The translations under genes and the position numbers were made by a program. The notes under the pieces are model-generated. The model saw nothing but the letters and a program-made list of their open reading frames with translations, ran no database searches and was not told the origin of the DNA. A stretch of 64,000 nt of DNA from Neotamlana sargassicola (GTDB lineage Bacteria > Bacteroidota > Bacteroidia > Flavobacteriales > Flavobacteriaceae), in assembly GCF_020523965.1 (NCBI RefSeq), contig NZ_JAJAPX010000006.1, positions 124,001 to 188,000 of the forward strand, given 5' to 3'. Each line of letters starts with the position of its first letter. Positions within the stretch are counted from its first letter, which is position 1. Below, piece after piece: positions 46,949-58,494 of the stretch.

Positions 46949-46977
46949 AAGCCTTGGTTTATAGCCAAGGCTTTTTG
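46949..46977 (+). terminator. Terminator of rplS
   Basis: The stem AAGCCTTGG (46949-46957) / CCAAGGCTT (46965-46973) has a 7-base loop and is followed by TTT. Confidence 0.85.
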
Positions 46978-46979
46978 TG

Positions 46980-47329
46980 TTATTAACAATTGTTGATAAG
47001 TATGGTTTATAACCAGTTGATATTTAAACTAATAAAACAACAGATGCTTTGAAAGATTTTTTGTAATTTAGTATCAGAGATAATAACCAAATACGTTTGG
47101 TTTTCATTTACCGACGATGAATTTATATTATGCTCTAAATAAGGTAACGTTCTTATACAAATTAATTGTTTTTTTTTGAGATTTTAAATGGATAACGTTT
47201 AGGCGTTGAATTTAAAAATCTATAACGTCTTAAAACCTAGTTAGTGTTAACCTATTAAAGTATTTTAAGGCGTAATGTTTGAAAATTGTATTTACAATAG
47301 TAAAAACAACCAGTAAAATAATGCTTAAA
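46980..47329. other. Intergenic region after rplS
   Basis: 350 bases without a credible gene. It contains one small hairpin with a T run, AACCAAA-TACG-TTTGGTT (47085-47102), which may be a second terminator. Otherwise it is AT-rich sequence with many short stop-limited frames. Confidence 0.4.
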
Positions 47330-49983
<2,654 letters not shown>

Positions 49984-49989
49984 AAATTA

Positions 49990-50017
49990 AGCTCCTATTT
50001 ATCAGGAGCTTTTTTTA
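49990..50017 (+). terminator. Terminator of icd
   Basis: The stem AGCTCCT (49990-49996) / AGGAGCT (50004-50010) has a 7-base loop and is followed by seven T. Confidence 0.88.
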
Positions 50018-50081
50018 CTTATTTCAGATAACAAATTTTAATAATGTTTTGTACTTATTAAAATTTGTTATTTTTAAGCAT

Positions 50082-50903
50082 ATGAGTTTTATTAAAACTA
50101 CCGAGCAAGATTCTAAATACAATCATCTTGAAAAGATGAACACCAGAGAATTGCTCGAAAATATTAATAACGAAGATAAAACAGTGCCTTTAGCTGTTGA
50201 AAAAGCCTTACCTCAAATTGAAATGCTTGTAGACCAAGTTGTTTCTAAATTAAGTAATGGCGGTCGTTTATTTTACATTGGTGCAGGCACGAGTGGACGT
50301 TTAGGGATTTTAGATGCTTCGGAATGCCCTCCAACTTTTGGTGTTTCTCCCGAACTAGTAATAGGAATTATTGCTGGAGGCGACAATGCCATTAGAAATG
50401 CTGTTGAAAATGCCGAGGATTCTACAAACCAAGGTTGGGAAGATTTAAAAAAGTTTGAAATTTCGTCGAAAGACATCGTTATAGGTATTGCAGCATCTGG
50501 AACAACACCTTATGTGATTTCTGCTTTAGAAAATTGTAATGCCAATAACATTGTAACAGGTAGTATTTCATGTAACCTTAACAGCCCATTATCTCAGGCT
50601 GCTCAATTTCCTATTGAAGTTATTGTTGGTCCTGAATTTGTTACTGGAAGTTCAAGAATGAAAGCTGGAACCGCTCAAAAATTGGTATTAAACATGATTA
50701 CCACCTCATCGATGATTAAACTAGGACGTATAAAAGGCAATAAAATGGTCGATATGCAACTTAGTAATAATAAATTGGTTAACCGAGGTACAAAAATGAT
50801 AATGAGCGAACTTAATTTACCAGAAACCGAAGCAAAACAACTGCTTCAAAAATATAAAAACGTTAGGTTAGCTATTCAAAACTACAATAATGGAAAACAA
50901 TAA
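50082..50903 (+). CDS. murQ: N-acetylmuramic acid 6-phosphate etherase MurQ
   Basis: 273 residues from the ATG at 50082 (the longer frame from 50049 runs into the probable promoter). Two SIS-like motifs: FYIGAGTSGRLGILDASECPPTFG (with the catalytic Glu) and the tail LVNRGTKMIM. NAIRNAVENAEDS and GIAASGTTPYVISAL are also typical. It removes lactate from MurNAc-6-P in cell-wall recycling. The 3' end overlaps the DUF6095 gene by 14 bases. Confidence 0.95.
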   Translation: MSFIKTTEQDSKYNHLEKMNTRELLENINNEDKTVPLAVEKALPQIEMLVDQVVSKLSNGGRLFYIGAGTSGRLGILDASECPPTFGVSPELVIGIIAGGDNAIRNAVENAEDSTNQGWEDLKKFEISSKDIVIGIAASGTTPYVISALENCNANNIVTGSISCNLNSPLSQAAQFPIEVIVGPEFVTGSSRMKAGTAQKLVLNMITTSSMIKLGRIKGNKMVDMQLSNNKLVNRGTKMIMSELNLPETEAKQLLQKYKNVRLAIQNYNNGKQ

Positions 50904-51123
50904 AACAGACAAAAAAACGCTATTTAAAGGCATTAAAATAATGGTTTTTTCCTTATTTAGTTTTTTTATTGGTCCAACCTTTATGCACATGGCTTTAAAT
51001 AATAAAGAAAAACCACTATATATGCCTATGCTAATTGTTGGTTGCCTAATTTGTGCTATGGCTGTTATTTTGGCTTTTCGCGGAATAAATACTATAATGA
51101 GTAGTATTTTTAAAAAGAAATAA
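50890..51123 (+). CDS. DUF6095 family membrane protein
   Basis: 77 residues with two membrane helices (about 15-35 and 43-64). The pattern KGIKIMVFSLFSFFIGPTFMHMAL is typical of DUF6095. It overlaps the end of murQ and is co-transcribed with it. Function unknown. Confidence 0.82.
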   Translation: MENNKTDKKTLFKGIKIMVFSLFSFFIGPTFMHMALNNKEKPLYMPMLIVGCLICAMAVILAFRGINTIMSSIFKKK

Positions 51124-51144
51124 CCCGCTTCCCTATTTTAAAAT

Positions 51145-51627
51145 CTAACCTTTTGGTGTAGACGGATTGTAGCCAAACTCGGAATCGTTTACCTTAATAC
51201 CTAATTGATCTATAATATAATTAATTATAGCGTAATGATGAATGGTGTGGCTGTTGGCTTGGGCAAACAACGCTTCAATTGTATAATTTATTTTTGTTTT
51301 ACCGGTGCCTAAATCATCAATTACAACAATATTTTTATTTTCGGTATTAAAATCACTCAGCTTATTTACAATATAAGTTAAATGTTCTGAAGCTGTTAAA
51401 CAGCAAGATTCCACCTTTGTATTTCGTTCTCTCGAAGTTAAATCAATCACTCCTTTTTCTTCACAAAAAATACAATTGTAAAAATCGAAGATATGTCTTA
51501 AATGAGACCCAATACTAGAATAATATGGGCCAATGGAAATATTAGTTAATTCTTCGTTAGATAGCTGCGATAATAAGGTTTCAGATTTCTTTAAAGTGTT
51601 TATCGAAGCGTTTAGAATTACTTGCAT
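51145..51627 (-). CDS. DinB-like (DNA-damage-inducible/YfiT-type) four-helix protein
   Basis: 160 residues. Four-helix bundle with metal-binding histidines in GSHLRHIFDFYN and ANSHTIHHYAIINYI, the pattern of the DinB/YfiT metal-hydrolase or thiol-transferase superfamily. It is not the polymerase DinB. It is convergent with the DUF6095 gene. The substrate is unknown. Confidence 0.83.
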   Translation of the reverse strand: MQVILNASINTLKKSETLLSQLSNEELTNISIGPYYSSIGSHLRHIFDFYNCIFCEEKGVIDLTSRERNTKVESCCLTASEHLTYIVNKLSDFNTENKNIVVIDDLGTGKTKINYTIEALFAQANSHTIHHYAIINYIIDQLGIKVNDSEFGYNPSTPKG

Positions 51628-51720
51628 GCAAAGAATTTTCGTTTAAAATAATAAAAATATTCCATAGTTAGTCTTGATATTTAAAACTCCTTACAGATTT
51701 TAATACTTATTTCTAAACTA

Positions 51721-51863
51721 ATGTTAGGTTTTAACAAAACGATTATTAAGCTTACCGAACATTACTTGAAAGAATTGTTTAACAACATTATGTTTACTCT
51801 TTTGGAATAACTGACGCCGTACAAATTAATGAACAATTCGAAAATAAACTTAAAATAGCTTAA
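51721..51863 (+). pseudogene. Possible frameshifted remnant of a small gene
   Basis: ATG at 51721 opens 29 codons (MLGFNKTIIKLTEHYLKELF...) ending at TAA 51808-51810. In a different frame the sequence then continues as SFGITDAVQINEQFENKLK to TAA at 51861-51863. Both pieces have protein-like composition and abut, as expected for a broken gene of about 50 residues. No family recognised. Confidence 0.3.
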
Positions 51864-51879
51864 ATGTGCTTTAAAATAA

Positions 51880-51914
51880 AAAAGCCAGAAACTTATGTTT
51901 CTGGCTTTTTTTTG
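51880..51914 (-). terminator. Terminator of the second tRNA-Pro
   Basis: GCCAGAAAC / GTTTCTGGC, nearly identical to the hairpin at 627-658, with A and T runs on both sides. Confidence 0.85.
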
Positions 51915-51989
51915 TCGGGGTGGCAGGATTCGAACCTGCGACCTCCGCGTCCCAAACGCGGCGCGATAACCGGGCTACGCTACACCCCG
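51915..51989 (-). tRNA. tRNA-Pro (anticodon TGG), second identical copy
   Basis: Identical in all 75 positions to 660-734. The anticodon loop is TTTGGGA, the acceptor CGGGGTG/CACCCCG, with no encoded CCA. It has its own promoter at 52049-52079 and terminator at 51880. Confidence 0.97.
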
Positions 51990-52048
51990 AAGAATAAAAA
52001 AAGTAGTCTTAATAATTATAATTAAAGCCCTTTTATTATTACGGGGTG

Positions 52049-52079
52049 CAAATATAAGTTATTTATTATAATTACAAAA
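52049..52079 (-). promoter_or_regulatory. Promoter of the second tRNA-Pro
   Basis: On the minus strand TTTTG (52079-52075), 18 bases, then TATATTTG (52056-52049). A full Bacteroidota promoter; start expected near 52042, about 53 nt before the tRNA. Confidence 0.78.
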
Positions 52080-52314
52080 TTTAGTTGGCATTAATTTAAT
52101 GGAAATAATCTCACTAATAAAAACCAGCTAAGATTTGTCGTAATACTTATTAATATATTTCAATGCTTTCGAATTAATTCAAAATACGCCATCCAAGAAT
52201 CTTATTTTTTAAAATGTATTTTAAATTATATACTTCAGGTAATATTAAGTTCTATTTCACTTTTACTAAACCCTAATTTAATTACTACCTTTATGCTAAT
52301 AAATAAAATTGGCA
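52080..52314. other. Intergenic region before the TonB receptor gene
   Basis: 235 bases without a gene, AT-rich. TACCTTTA near 52286 is one mismatch from TAnnTTTG and is the best candidate promoter for the receptor operon. Nothing else is seen. Confidence 0.4.
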
Positions 52315-54609
52315 TTGAAATTAACAAAAAGACTACTCTACTTATTACTTTTTTCAGGTTTATTTGGCTACACTCAAAATACCATAAATGGAAAAATTAT
52401 TGATGCCGAAACAAACGCAGCTATAGCTTTCGCTGAAATAATAAAAACTCAAGAAGGAAACTCAATAACTTCAGATATAAATGGAAACTTTCAATTAACC
52501 TCTTTAGGTTTATATACTTTTAAAAAGTCGGGGTATTTACCTGTAACTATTAAGGTATCTACATTTAAAAAAAAGGTTGTAAAACTCAATATAAATCCTT
52601 CAGAATTAAACGAAGTTATTGTAAACAGTAATTTAATTCCGCAAAGTTTAAAGCTAACCTCGGCGGCAATCAACATTATTACACCTCAAGATATTGAACG
52701 CTCAAACAACATTAATTTTGTTTCAGTTTTAAACAGAACGCCCGGTGTTTTTATGCAAACTGGCTCGTTAAATACAAACAAAATATCTATTCGAGGTATA
52801 GGTGCTAGAAATCAATATGGCACATCAAAAATTAGAGCCTATTTTAAAGATATACCACTAACTAACGGTAGCGGCGAAACTAATATTGAAGATTTTGAAC
52901 TTGGCAGCATTAGTAGTTTACAAATTACCAAAGGTGCCGTTTCTAGTATTTATGGTGCTGGTCTGGGAGGATTAATTCAATTAAACCCAAAATCGTCAAA
53001 TTTTAAGTCTAGTACGCTTTCAAACACATTTACTTTCGGTTCTTTTGGCTTGTTTAAAAACTTGGTTCAATTAAACACCAACACCACCAAAACTGGTATA
53101 AATGCTATTTACAGTTATACAGAACATGATGGCTACCGCGATAATAATAACTATAACAGACAAACACTTACCTTAAATGCAAACCACTACATAAACCCGA
53201 ATAACGAATTACATTTTTTAATGAGTTATGTTGATTTAAAAGCCTTTATACCAAGCTCGATTGATGAAGATAGCTATTTAAACACCCCAACGAGTGCTGC
53301 ATTTACATGGGAAGCTTCACAAGGTCTTGAAGATTTTAACCGAGGTGTCTTCGGGTTGTCTTGGGAGCATCTATTTTCAAAAAACACAAAACAAATTACA
53401 AGTGTATTTACTTCATTTAAAAACAATTACGAACCCAGACCTTTTAATATTTTAACCGATGACAATGTAGCCTTTGGTATAAGAACACGAACCATGGGTA
53501 ACACAAAATTGTTTAAAAACACCTTAAAATGGACTACTGGAATAGAATTGTTTACAGATAATTACGCTTACAAAACTTTTGAAAATTTATATGAAGATTT
53601 TCCGCCTAACACCGGCAGTGTAAAAGGTGAAGAACTTTCAAATTTTAAAGAAAATCGTAGCTATTTCAATCTTTTTTTTGAAGCCAACCAAAATTTAAAC
53701 GATGATACAGTGTTAAACTTTGGCATTAATTTGAATCAGACTTGGTATAATTTAGAGGATAATTTTCCAGCTTCAAACGAAAACCTAGACCAATCGGGCT
53801 CATTTAATTATAAAACCATTATTTCTCCAAAATTGGGTATTACGCATCAATTTCATAAAAACACATCTGTTTATGCAAGTTTAAGTCACGGTTTTTCACC
53901 AATAACACTATCTGAAACCTTATTACCAAACGGACAAATAAATAACGACCTAAAACCTGAAACCGCTTGGAACTACGAAATTGGAACTCGACATTCCTTT
54001 TTTAAAAATAAGCTTCAATTAAACACATCCATTTACAGTTTACAAGTTAAAAATTTACTGGTTGCACGCCGAACTTCTGAAGATGAATATATTGGTATAA
54101 ACGCCGGAAAAACACAACATAATGGCCTAGAACTTAATTTGAATTATCAACTTATTTCAAATTCACAAATTCAAATTGCAACAACCTCAAATTTTAGTTT
54201 AAACTACTATAAGTTTAAAGATTTTATAGATGATGAAAACGATTATTCTGGAAATGAAGTAACCGGTGTTCCAAAGAATATGTTTAACTTTATTGTAGAT
54301 TTTAATAGTATGCTTGGAATATACGGAAACATCAATTTTCAACATGTTGGCAAAATACCAGTAACCGATGCAAACACGCTTTATTCAAAAAATTACAACC
54401 TATCGCATAGTAAAATTGGTTTTAAAAAAGCATTAGGCAAAAAACTTAAAACCGATATTTTTGCTGGCATAAATAATATTTTTAATACAAAATATGCATC
54501 ACAAATTTTAATAAATGCCACAGGTTTTGGCGCAAGCGCACCAAGATATTACTACCCAGGCAATCCCGTAAATTATTTTTGCGGTGCCAACTTAAAATAT
54601 CAATTTTAA
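52315..54609 (+). CDS. TonB-dependent receptor
   Basis: 764 residues from TTG at 52315 (would read MKLTKRLLYLLLFSG); TTG at 52309 is two codons earlier. No in-frame ATG exists. A signal peptide (to about 22) is followed by a carboxypeptidase-like regulatory domain (25-95, INGKIIDAETNAAIAFAEI), a plug (115-215, with GIGARNQYGTSKIRAYF) and a 22-strand barrel ending in a terminal aromatic residue (LKYQF). No SusD partner is adjacent. The next two genes encode a PQQ-type dehydrogenase and cytochrome c, so a role in cofactor uptake is possible. Confidence 0.92.
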   Translation: MKLTKRLLYLLLFSGLFGYTQNTINGKIIDAETNAAIAFAEIIKTQEGNSITSDINGNFQLTSLGLYTFKKSGYLPVTIKVSTFKKKVVKLNINPSELNEVIVNSNLIPQSLKLTSAAINIITPQDIERSNNINFVSVLNRTPGVFMQTGSLNTNKISIRGIGARNQYGTSKIRAYFKDIPLTNGSGETNIEDFELGSISSLQITKGAVSSIYGAGLGGLIQLNPKSSNFKSSTLSNTFTFGSFGLFKNLVQLNTNTTKTGINAIYSYTEHDGYRDNNNYNRQTLTLNANHYINPNNELHFLMSYVDLKAFIPSSIDEDSYLNTPTSAAFTWEASQGLEDFNRGVFGLSWEHLFSKNTKQITSVFTSFKNNYEPRPFNILTDDNVAFGIRTRTMGNTKLFKNTLKWTTGIELFTDNYAYKTFENLYEDFPPNTGSVKGEELSNFKENRSYFNLFFEANQNLNDDTVLNFGINLNQTWYNLEDNFPASNENLDQSGSFNYKTIISPKLGITHQFHKNTSVYASLSHGFSPITLSETLLPNGQINNDLKPETAWNYEIGTRHSFFKNKLQLNTSIYSLQVKNLLVARRTSEDEYIGINAGKTQHNGLELNLNYQLISNSQIQIATTSNFSLNYYKFKDFIDDENDYSGNEVTGVPKNMFNFIVDFNSMLGIYGNINFQHVGKIPVTDANTLYSKNYNLSHSKIGFKKALGKKLKTDIFAGINNIFNTKYASQILINATGFGASAPRYYYPGNPVNYFCGANLKYQF

Positions 54610-54611
54610 TT

Positions 54612-55733
54612 ATGAAAAAACTCAGCTTAATACTCATTACGTTCATAACTTGTTTGGCCTGTGCTCAACAAAAAGAAACCGAAATTATTGCCGAAACGCC
54701 CACTAATATTAATTACACTACAGAATTAATTGTTCCGGATTTATTTAACCCTTGGGGAATGGCATTTTTACCAGACGGAAGTATTTTAATAACCGAAAAA
54801 TCTGGTGAGTTAATTCAATACAAAAACGGAAAAACAACTTCAATCTCTGGTTTACCCGAAATATATGTTCGTGGTCAAGGCGGATTTTTAGATATAGAAG
54901 CTCACCCAAATTATAAAAATAATGGCTGGATTTATTTTACATATGCATCACCCGAAGGTGAAGACAGCGGCGGTAACACAGCGCTTATGCGCGCAAAAAT
55001 TAAAAATAACACTTTAGTAGAAAAAGAACTTTTATACAAAGCCACACCAAACACAACTCGTGGCCAACACTTTGGGTCACGCATAGCTTTTGATAATGAC
55101 GGTTATTTATATTTTTCTGTGGGAGAACGCGGACAGCGTGATGTAAACCCTCAAGATATAACAAGAGATGGTGGCAAAATTTACAGATTAAATGATGATG
55201 GTTCTATCCCTAAAGACAACCCTTTTGTAAGCACAAAAAATGCAAAAACAGCTATTTATAGCTACGGGCATCGTAATCCGCAAGGCATGATAAAACATCC
55301 TTATACCGGAGCAATTTGGGTACATGAACACGGTCCAAAAGGTGGAGATGAGATTAATATTATTAAAAAAGGAGCTAACTTTGGTTGGCCTGTAATTTCG
55401 TATGGTGTAAATTATAGTGGCACATCTTTTACAGATATTACAGTAAAAAAAGGCATGGAACAACCACTTTTTTACTGGGTGCCTTCTATAGCACCAAGCG
55501 GAATGGCTTTTGTAACTTCAGAAATATATCCAGACTGGAAAGATAACATTTTGGTTGGCTCTTTAAAGTTTATGTATTTAGAGCGCTTAATATTGAAAAA
55601 TGATAAAGTTGTTAAGCGTGAAAAACTATTTGAAGGTTTAGGCAGAGTTAGAAATGTAGTTCAAGCTCCTGATGGATACATTTACGTAGGCATCGAAAAT
55701 TATGGCATAGTTAAAATAGTTCCTAAAAAATAA
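54612..55733 (+). CDS. PQQ-dependent sugar dehydrogenase (soluble, Gdh-B/YliI type), lipoprotein
   Basis: 373 residues from the ATG at 54612, 2 bases after the receptor stop; longer in-frame starts lie inside the receptor gene. The lipobox is LAC (Cys17). The six-bladed propeller signatures are FNPWGMAFLPDGSILITE, GQGGFLDIEAHP, QHFGSRIAFDNDGYLYFSVGERG, and YSYGHRNPQGM with WVHEHGPKGGDEIN. Family members oxidise aldose sugars with PQQ. Electrons would pass to the cytochrome c encoded next. Confidence 0.93.
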   Translation: MKKLSLILITFITCLACAQQKETEIIAETPTNINYTTELIVPDLFNPWGMAFLPDGSILITEKSGELIQYKNGKTTSISGLPEIYVRGQGGFLDIEAHPNYKNNGWIYFTYASPEGEDSGGNTALMRAKIKNNTLVEKELLYKATPNTTRGQHFGSRIAFDNDGYLYFSVGERGQRDVNPQDITRDGGKIYRLNDDGSIPKDNPFVSTKNAKTAIYSYGHRNPQGMIKHPYTGAIWVHEHGPKGGDEINIIKKGANFGWPVISYGVNYSGTSFTDITVKKGMEQPLFYWVPSIAPSGMAFVTSEIYPDWKDNILVGSLKFMYLERLILKNDKVVKREKLFEGLGRVRNVVQAPDGYIYVGIENYGIVKIVPKK

Positions 55734-55736
55734 AAT

Positions 55737-56144
55737 ATGAAATCAACTTCAATTTTTATAGTAATTCTAATTTCAGTTCTGTCTATTAACAATTTACAAG
55801 CACAAGATAAAAAACTCGAAGAAATTGTAAAACGTGGTGAATCTGTTTATCAAGATTTCTGCATGACTTGTCACATGGCTAACGGCGAAGGTGTGAAACG
55901 TGCATTTCCGCCTTTAGCAAAATCTGATTATTTAATGCAAAACAGAGAAGCCAGCATTAAAGCTATTAAATATGGCCTTAGTGGCACCATTGAAGTAAAC
56001 GGAAACACGTACAAAGGCATGATGGCTCCTATGGGCTTAAGCGATAAAGAAGTAGCCGATGTTATGAACTATATTACCAATAGTTGGGGTAACGAGAATA
56101 AAAAAATAATTACAGAAACAGAGGTTTCTAATATTAAAAAGTAA
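55737..56144 (+). CDS. Class I cytochrome c, periplasmic
   Basis: 135 residues. A signal peptide (1-22) is followed by one haem site CMTCH (42-46) and a distal Met candidate in GMMAPMGLSDKE. The layout (GESVYQDFCMTCHMANGEG...FPPLAKSDYL) is that of small c-type cytochromes that accept electrons from PQQ or alcohol dehydrogenases. It starts 3 bases after the sugar dehydrogenase gene and is its likely electron acceptor. Confidence 0.94.
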   Translation: MKSTSIFIVILISVLSINNLQAQDKKLEEIVKRGESVYQDFCMTCHMANGEGVKRAFPPLAKSDYLMQNREASIKAIKYGLSGTIEVNGNTYKGMMAPMGLSDKEVADVMNYITNSWGNENKKIITETEVSNIKK

Positions 56145-56175
56145 AATTCTTTTTAGCTTTAGCTTAGCAAATAGT

Positions 56176-56183
56176 TAACTTTG
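56176..56183 (+). promoter_or_regulatory. -7 element before udk
   Basis: TAACTTTG, a perfect TAnnTTTG match, 22 bases before the ATG at 56206. Confidence 0.6.
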
Positions 56184-56205
56184 TAACCTAAAAAAATTAC
56201 TTTTT

Positions 56206-56811
56206 ATGTTAGTTATTGGTATTGCAGGCGGTACAGGTTGTGGTAAAACAACGGTGGTAAATCAACTTTTAAAAGAGCTTCCAGAAGGCGAAGTTGGTAT
56301 ATTATCACAAGATTCTTATTATAAAGATACGTCTCACCTATCGTTCGACGAGCGTGTTAAAATAAACTTCGATCATCCAAGATCTATAGATTTTGATTTA
56401 ATTGAAGAGCACCTAACCGAATTAAAAAAAGGTAATGCCATAGACCAACCTGTGTATTCGTTCGTTAAACATAATAGAACTGGCGATACTATTCATACAT
56501 TACCAAGAAAAGTAATGATTGTTGAAGGTATTTTGGTATTAAGTAACCCCGAATTGCGTAAAATGTTCGATATTAAAATATTTGTACATGCCGATAGCGA
56601 CGAACGCTTAATTAGACGTTTAAGACGAGATATTACAGAGCGCGGACGTGATTTAGACGAGGTTTTAAACCGATATAAAACCACATTAAAACCCATGCAC
56701 TCGCAATTTATTGAGCCCATGAAAGAGTATGCAGATATTATAATACCTAACAACCACTACAATACTGTTGCTATAGATATTGTAAAAACTATAATTAACG
56801 ACAAACTGTAA
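56206..56811 (+). CDS. udk: Uridine kinase
   Basis: 201 residues. Walker A is GGTGCGKTTV (9-18), followed by SQDSYYKD, NFDHPRSIDFDL, and VEGILVLSNPELR; RRLRRDITERGRDL is the lid. It phosphorylates uridine and cytidine in salvage. First gene of the run leading to methylmalonyl-CoA mutase. Confidence 0.96.
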   Translation: MLVIGIAGGTGCGKTTVVNQLLKELPEGEVGILSQDSYYKDTSHLSFDERVKINFDHPRSIDFDLIEEHLTELKKGNAIDQPVYSFVKHNRTGDTIHTLPRKVMIVEGILVLSNPELRKMFDIKIFVHADSDERLIRRLRRDITERGRDLDEVLNRYKTTLKPMHSQFIEPMKEYADIIIPNNHYNTVAIDIVKTIINDKL

Positions 56812-56818
56812 TAGTACA

Positions 56819-57133
56819 ATGAAAACCTTCAAAAATAAATACCTAAAACCATTTAAAAATTGGTTTATACTTATACTGGTTATTTTTGCGGTTTGGATGT
56901 TTTTTTTCGATGCTAACTCGTGGCTTATTCATCATGAATTAAATACAGATATTGAAAATTTAGAAAAAGAAAAAGAGTATTACAGAAAAGAAATTGAAAA
57001 AGATAAAAAAGCCTTAAAAGAATTAAGTACAGACGAAGGCTTAGAAAAATTTGCTCGCGAAGAATATTACATGAAACGCGAAAACGAAGAAATATTTATT
57101 ATAGAATACGAAGACAGCCTTAAAACCGAATAA
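56819..57133 (+). CDS. FtsB/DivIC-like septum formation initiator
   Basis: 104 residues. One N-terminal membrane helix (about 15-32) is followed by a coiled coil (NLEKEKEYYRKEIEKDKKAL) and the FtsB-like C-terminus LEKFAREEYYMKRENEEIF. It joins FtsL and FtsQ in the division complex. It lies 7 bases after udk and 2 bases before the mutase gene. Confidence 0.92.
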   Translation: MKTFKNKYLKPFKNWFILILVIFAVWMFFFDANSWLIHHELNTDIENLEKEKEYYRKEIEKDKKALKELSTDEGLEKFAREEYYMKRENEEIFIIEYEDSLKTE

Positions 57134-57135
57134 CA

Positions 57136-58494
57136 ATGAGCCAAAAGTTGTTTAACGATTTTAATGCTGTTTCAGCCAAACAGTGGAAACAAAAAATTCA
57201 GTTTGATTTACAAGGTGAAGATTATAACGATGCCTTGGTATGGAAAACTAATGAAGATATTTTAGTTAAACCCTTTTATCATGCTGATGATTTTAAAACA
57301 CCACCTCCACTTCACAACACCAAAGCTTCAGAATGGAAAATAGGGCAAAATATTTTTGTTGCAGATACTAAAAAATCTAACTTAAATGCTATTACAGCTA
57401 TTGAAAATGGCGCAGAAAGTATTGCTTTCACTATTGCTTCAGATGAAGTTTTAATAACAGAACTGCTACAAAATATAGATTTAAATTTAGTTGAAATACA
57501 CCTGAACTTAAAATTTTCATCAGAAGCTTATTTAAAATCAATTCCTTTAAATACTAACGTTTTTGTTCATACAGATATCATTAATAATTTAGCAGAAACA
57601 GGGAATTGGTATAAAAATTTAAACCACGATTTTTCATCATTTTTAAACAGTTACACATACATAAATAGTATAACAGTTAACTCAACTTTGTACCAAAATT
57701 CGGGTGCTAATATGGTGCAGCAATTAGCCTATGCTTTAGCACATGCTAACGAATACATTAACCAATTAGAAATTGCTGGTAAAAACCTAACTCATATTAT
57801 ACCTAATTTTAAGGTCGCAATTGGTTCCAACTACTTTTTTGAAATTGCTAAGTTAAAAGCCTTAAGATTACTTTGGGATTCACTTGCAAAAGCTTACAAC
57901 ATAAAATCAAAATGTAATATTATAGCAATACCAACCAAACGAAATAAAACGCTATTGGATAAAGAAAATAATATTACCCGAACCACTACAGAATGTATGA
58001 GCGCTATACTTGGTGGAGCAAATACTATTTTTAATCTTCCGTTTGATGCTATTTATAAAAAAACAAATGCGTTTAGTACCCAAATAGCAAGAAATCAATT
58101 ATTAATTTTAAAACATGAAAGTTATTTTAACAAAGTAAATAACCCAACAGACGGTGCTTATTATATTGAAACAATAACCCAGCAATTGGCAGAAAAAGCG
58201 CTTGATTTATTTAAAAATATTGAAAAAAACGGCGGCTTTTTAAAACAATTAAAAACAGGAACTATACAACGTAAAATAAAAGAAAGTGCCCTAAAGGAAG
58301 AACAACAATTTAAAAACAACCAACTTATTATTGTTGGCACTAACAAATATGAAGCCAACGAACATAACATAAAGAACAACATAGAAATTTATCCGTTTGT
58401 TAAAACCAAACCAAGAAAAACTTTAATAGAACCCATAATTGAAAAACGTATTACCGAAAACTTTGAAAAATCACGATTAAATTATGAAAACTAA
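57136..58494 (+). CDS. mutA: Methylmalonyl-CoA mutase, small (beta) subunit
   Basis: 452 residues. The N-terminal half-barrel resembles the large subunit; NTT...TTECMSAILGGANTIFNLPFD and SYFNKVNNPTDGAYYIETIT are typical. It lacks a cobalamin-binding domain, as expected for the shortened small-subunit form of Bacteroidota. It supports the catalytic large subunit in the (R)-methylmalonyl-CoA to succinyl-CoA rearrangement. It overlaps the following lipoprotein gene by 11 bases. Confidence 0.92.
   Translation: MSQKLFNDFNAVSAKQWKQKIQFDLQGEDYNDALVWKTNEDILVKPFYHADDFKTPPPLHNTKASEWKIGQNIFVADTKKSNLNAITAIENGAESIAFTIASDEVLITELLQNIDLNLVEIHLNLKFSSEAYLKSIPLNTNVFVHTDIINNLAETGNWYKNLNHDFSSFLNSYTYINSITVNSTLYQNSGANMVQQLAYALAHANEYINQLEIAGKNLTHIIPNFKVAIGSNYFFEIAKLKALRLLWDSLAKAYNIKSKCNIIAIPTKRNKTLLDKENNITRTTTECMSAILGGANTIFNLPFDAIYKKTNAFSTQIARNQLLILKHESYFNKVNNPTDGAYYIETITQQLAEKALDLFKNIEKNGGFLKQLKTGTIQRKIKESALKEEQQFKNNQLIIVGTNKYEANEHNIKNNIEIYPFVKTKPRKTLIEPIIEKRITENFEKSRLNYEN

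Noticed and set aside
52293-52314. ATG at 52293 as start of the TonB receptor
   Set aside because: It is out of frame with the receptor (offset 16 from TTG 52309).
57100-57136. Cobalamin riboswitch before the mutase genes
   Set aside because: mutA begins 2 bases after the previous gene, and no B12-box-like structure is seen before udk or meaB.
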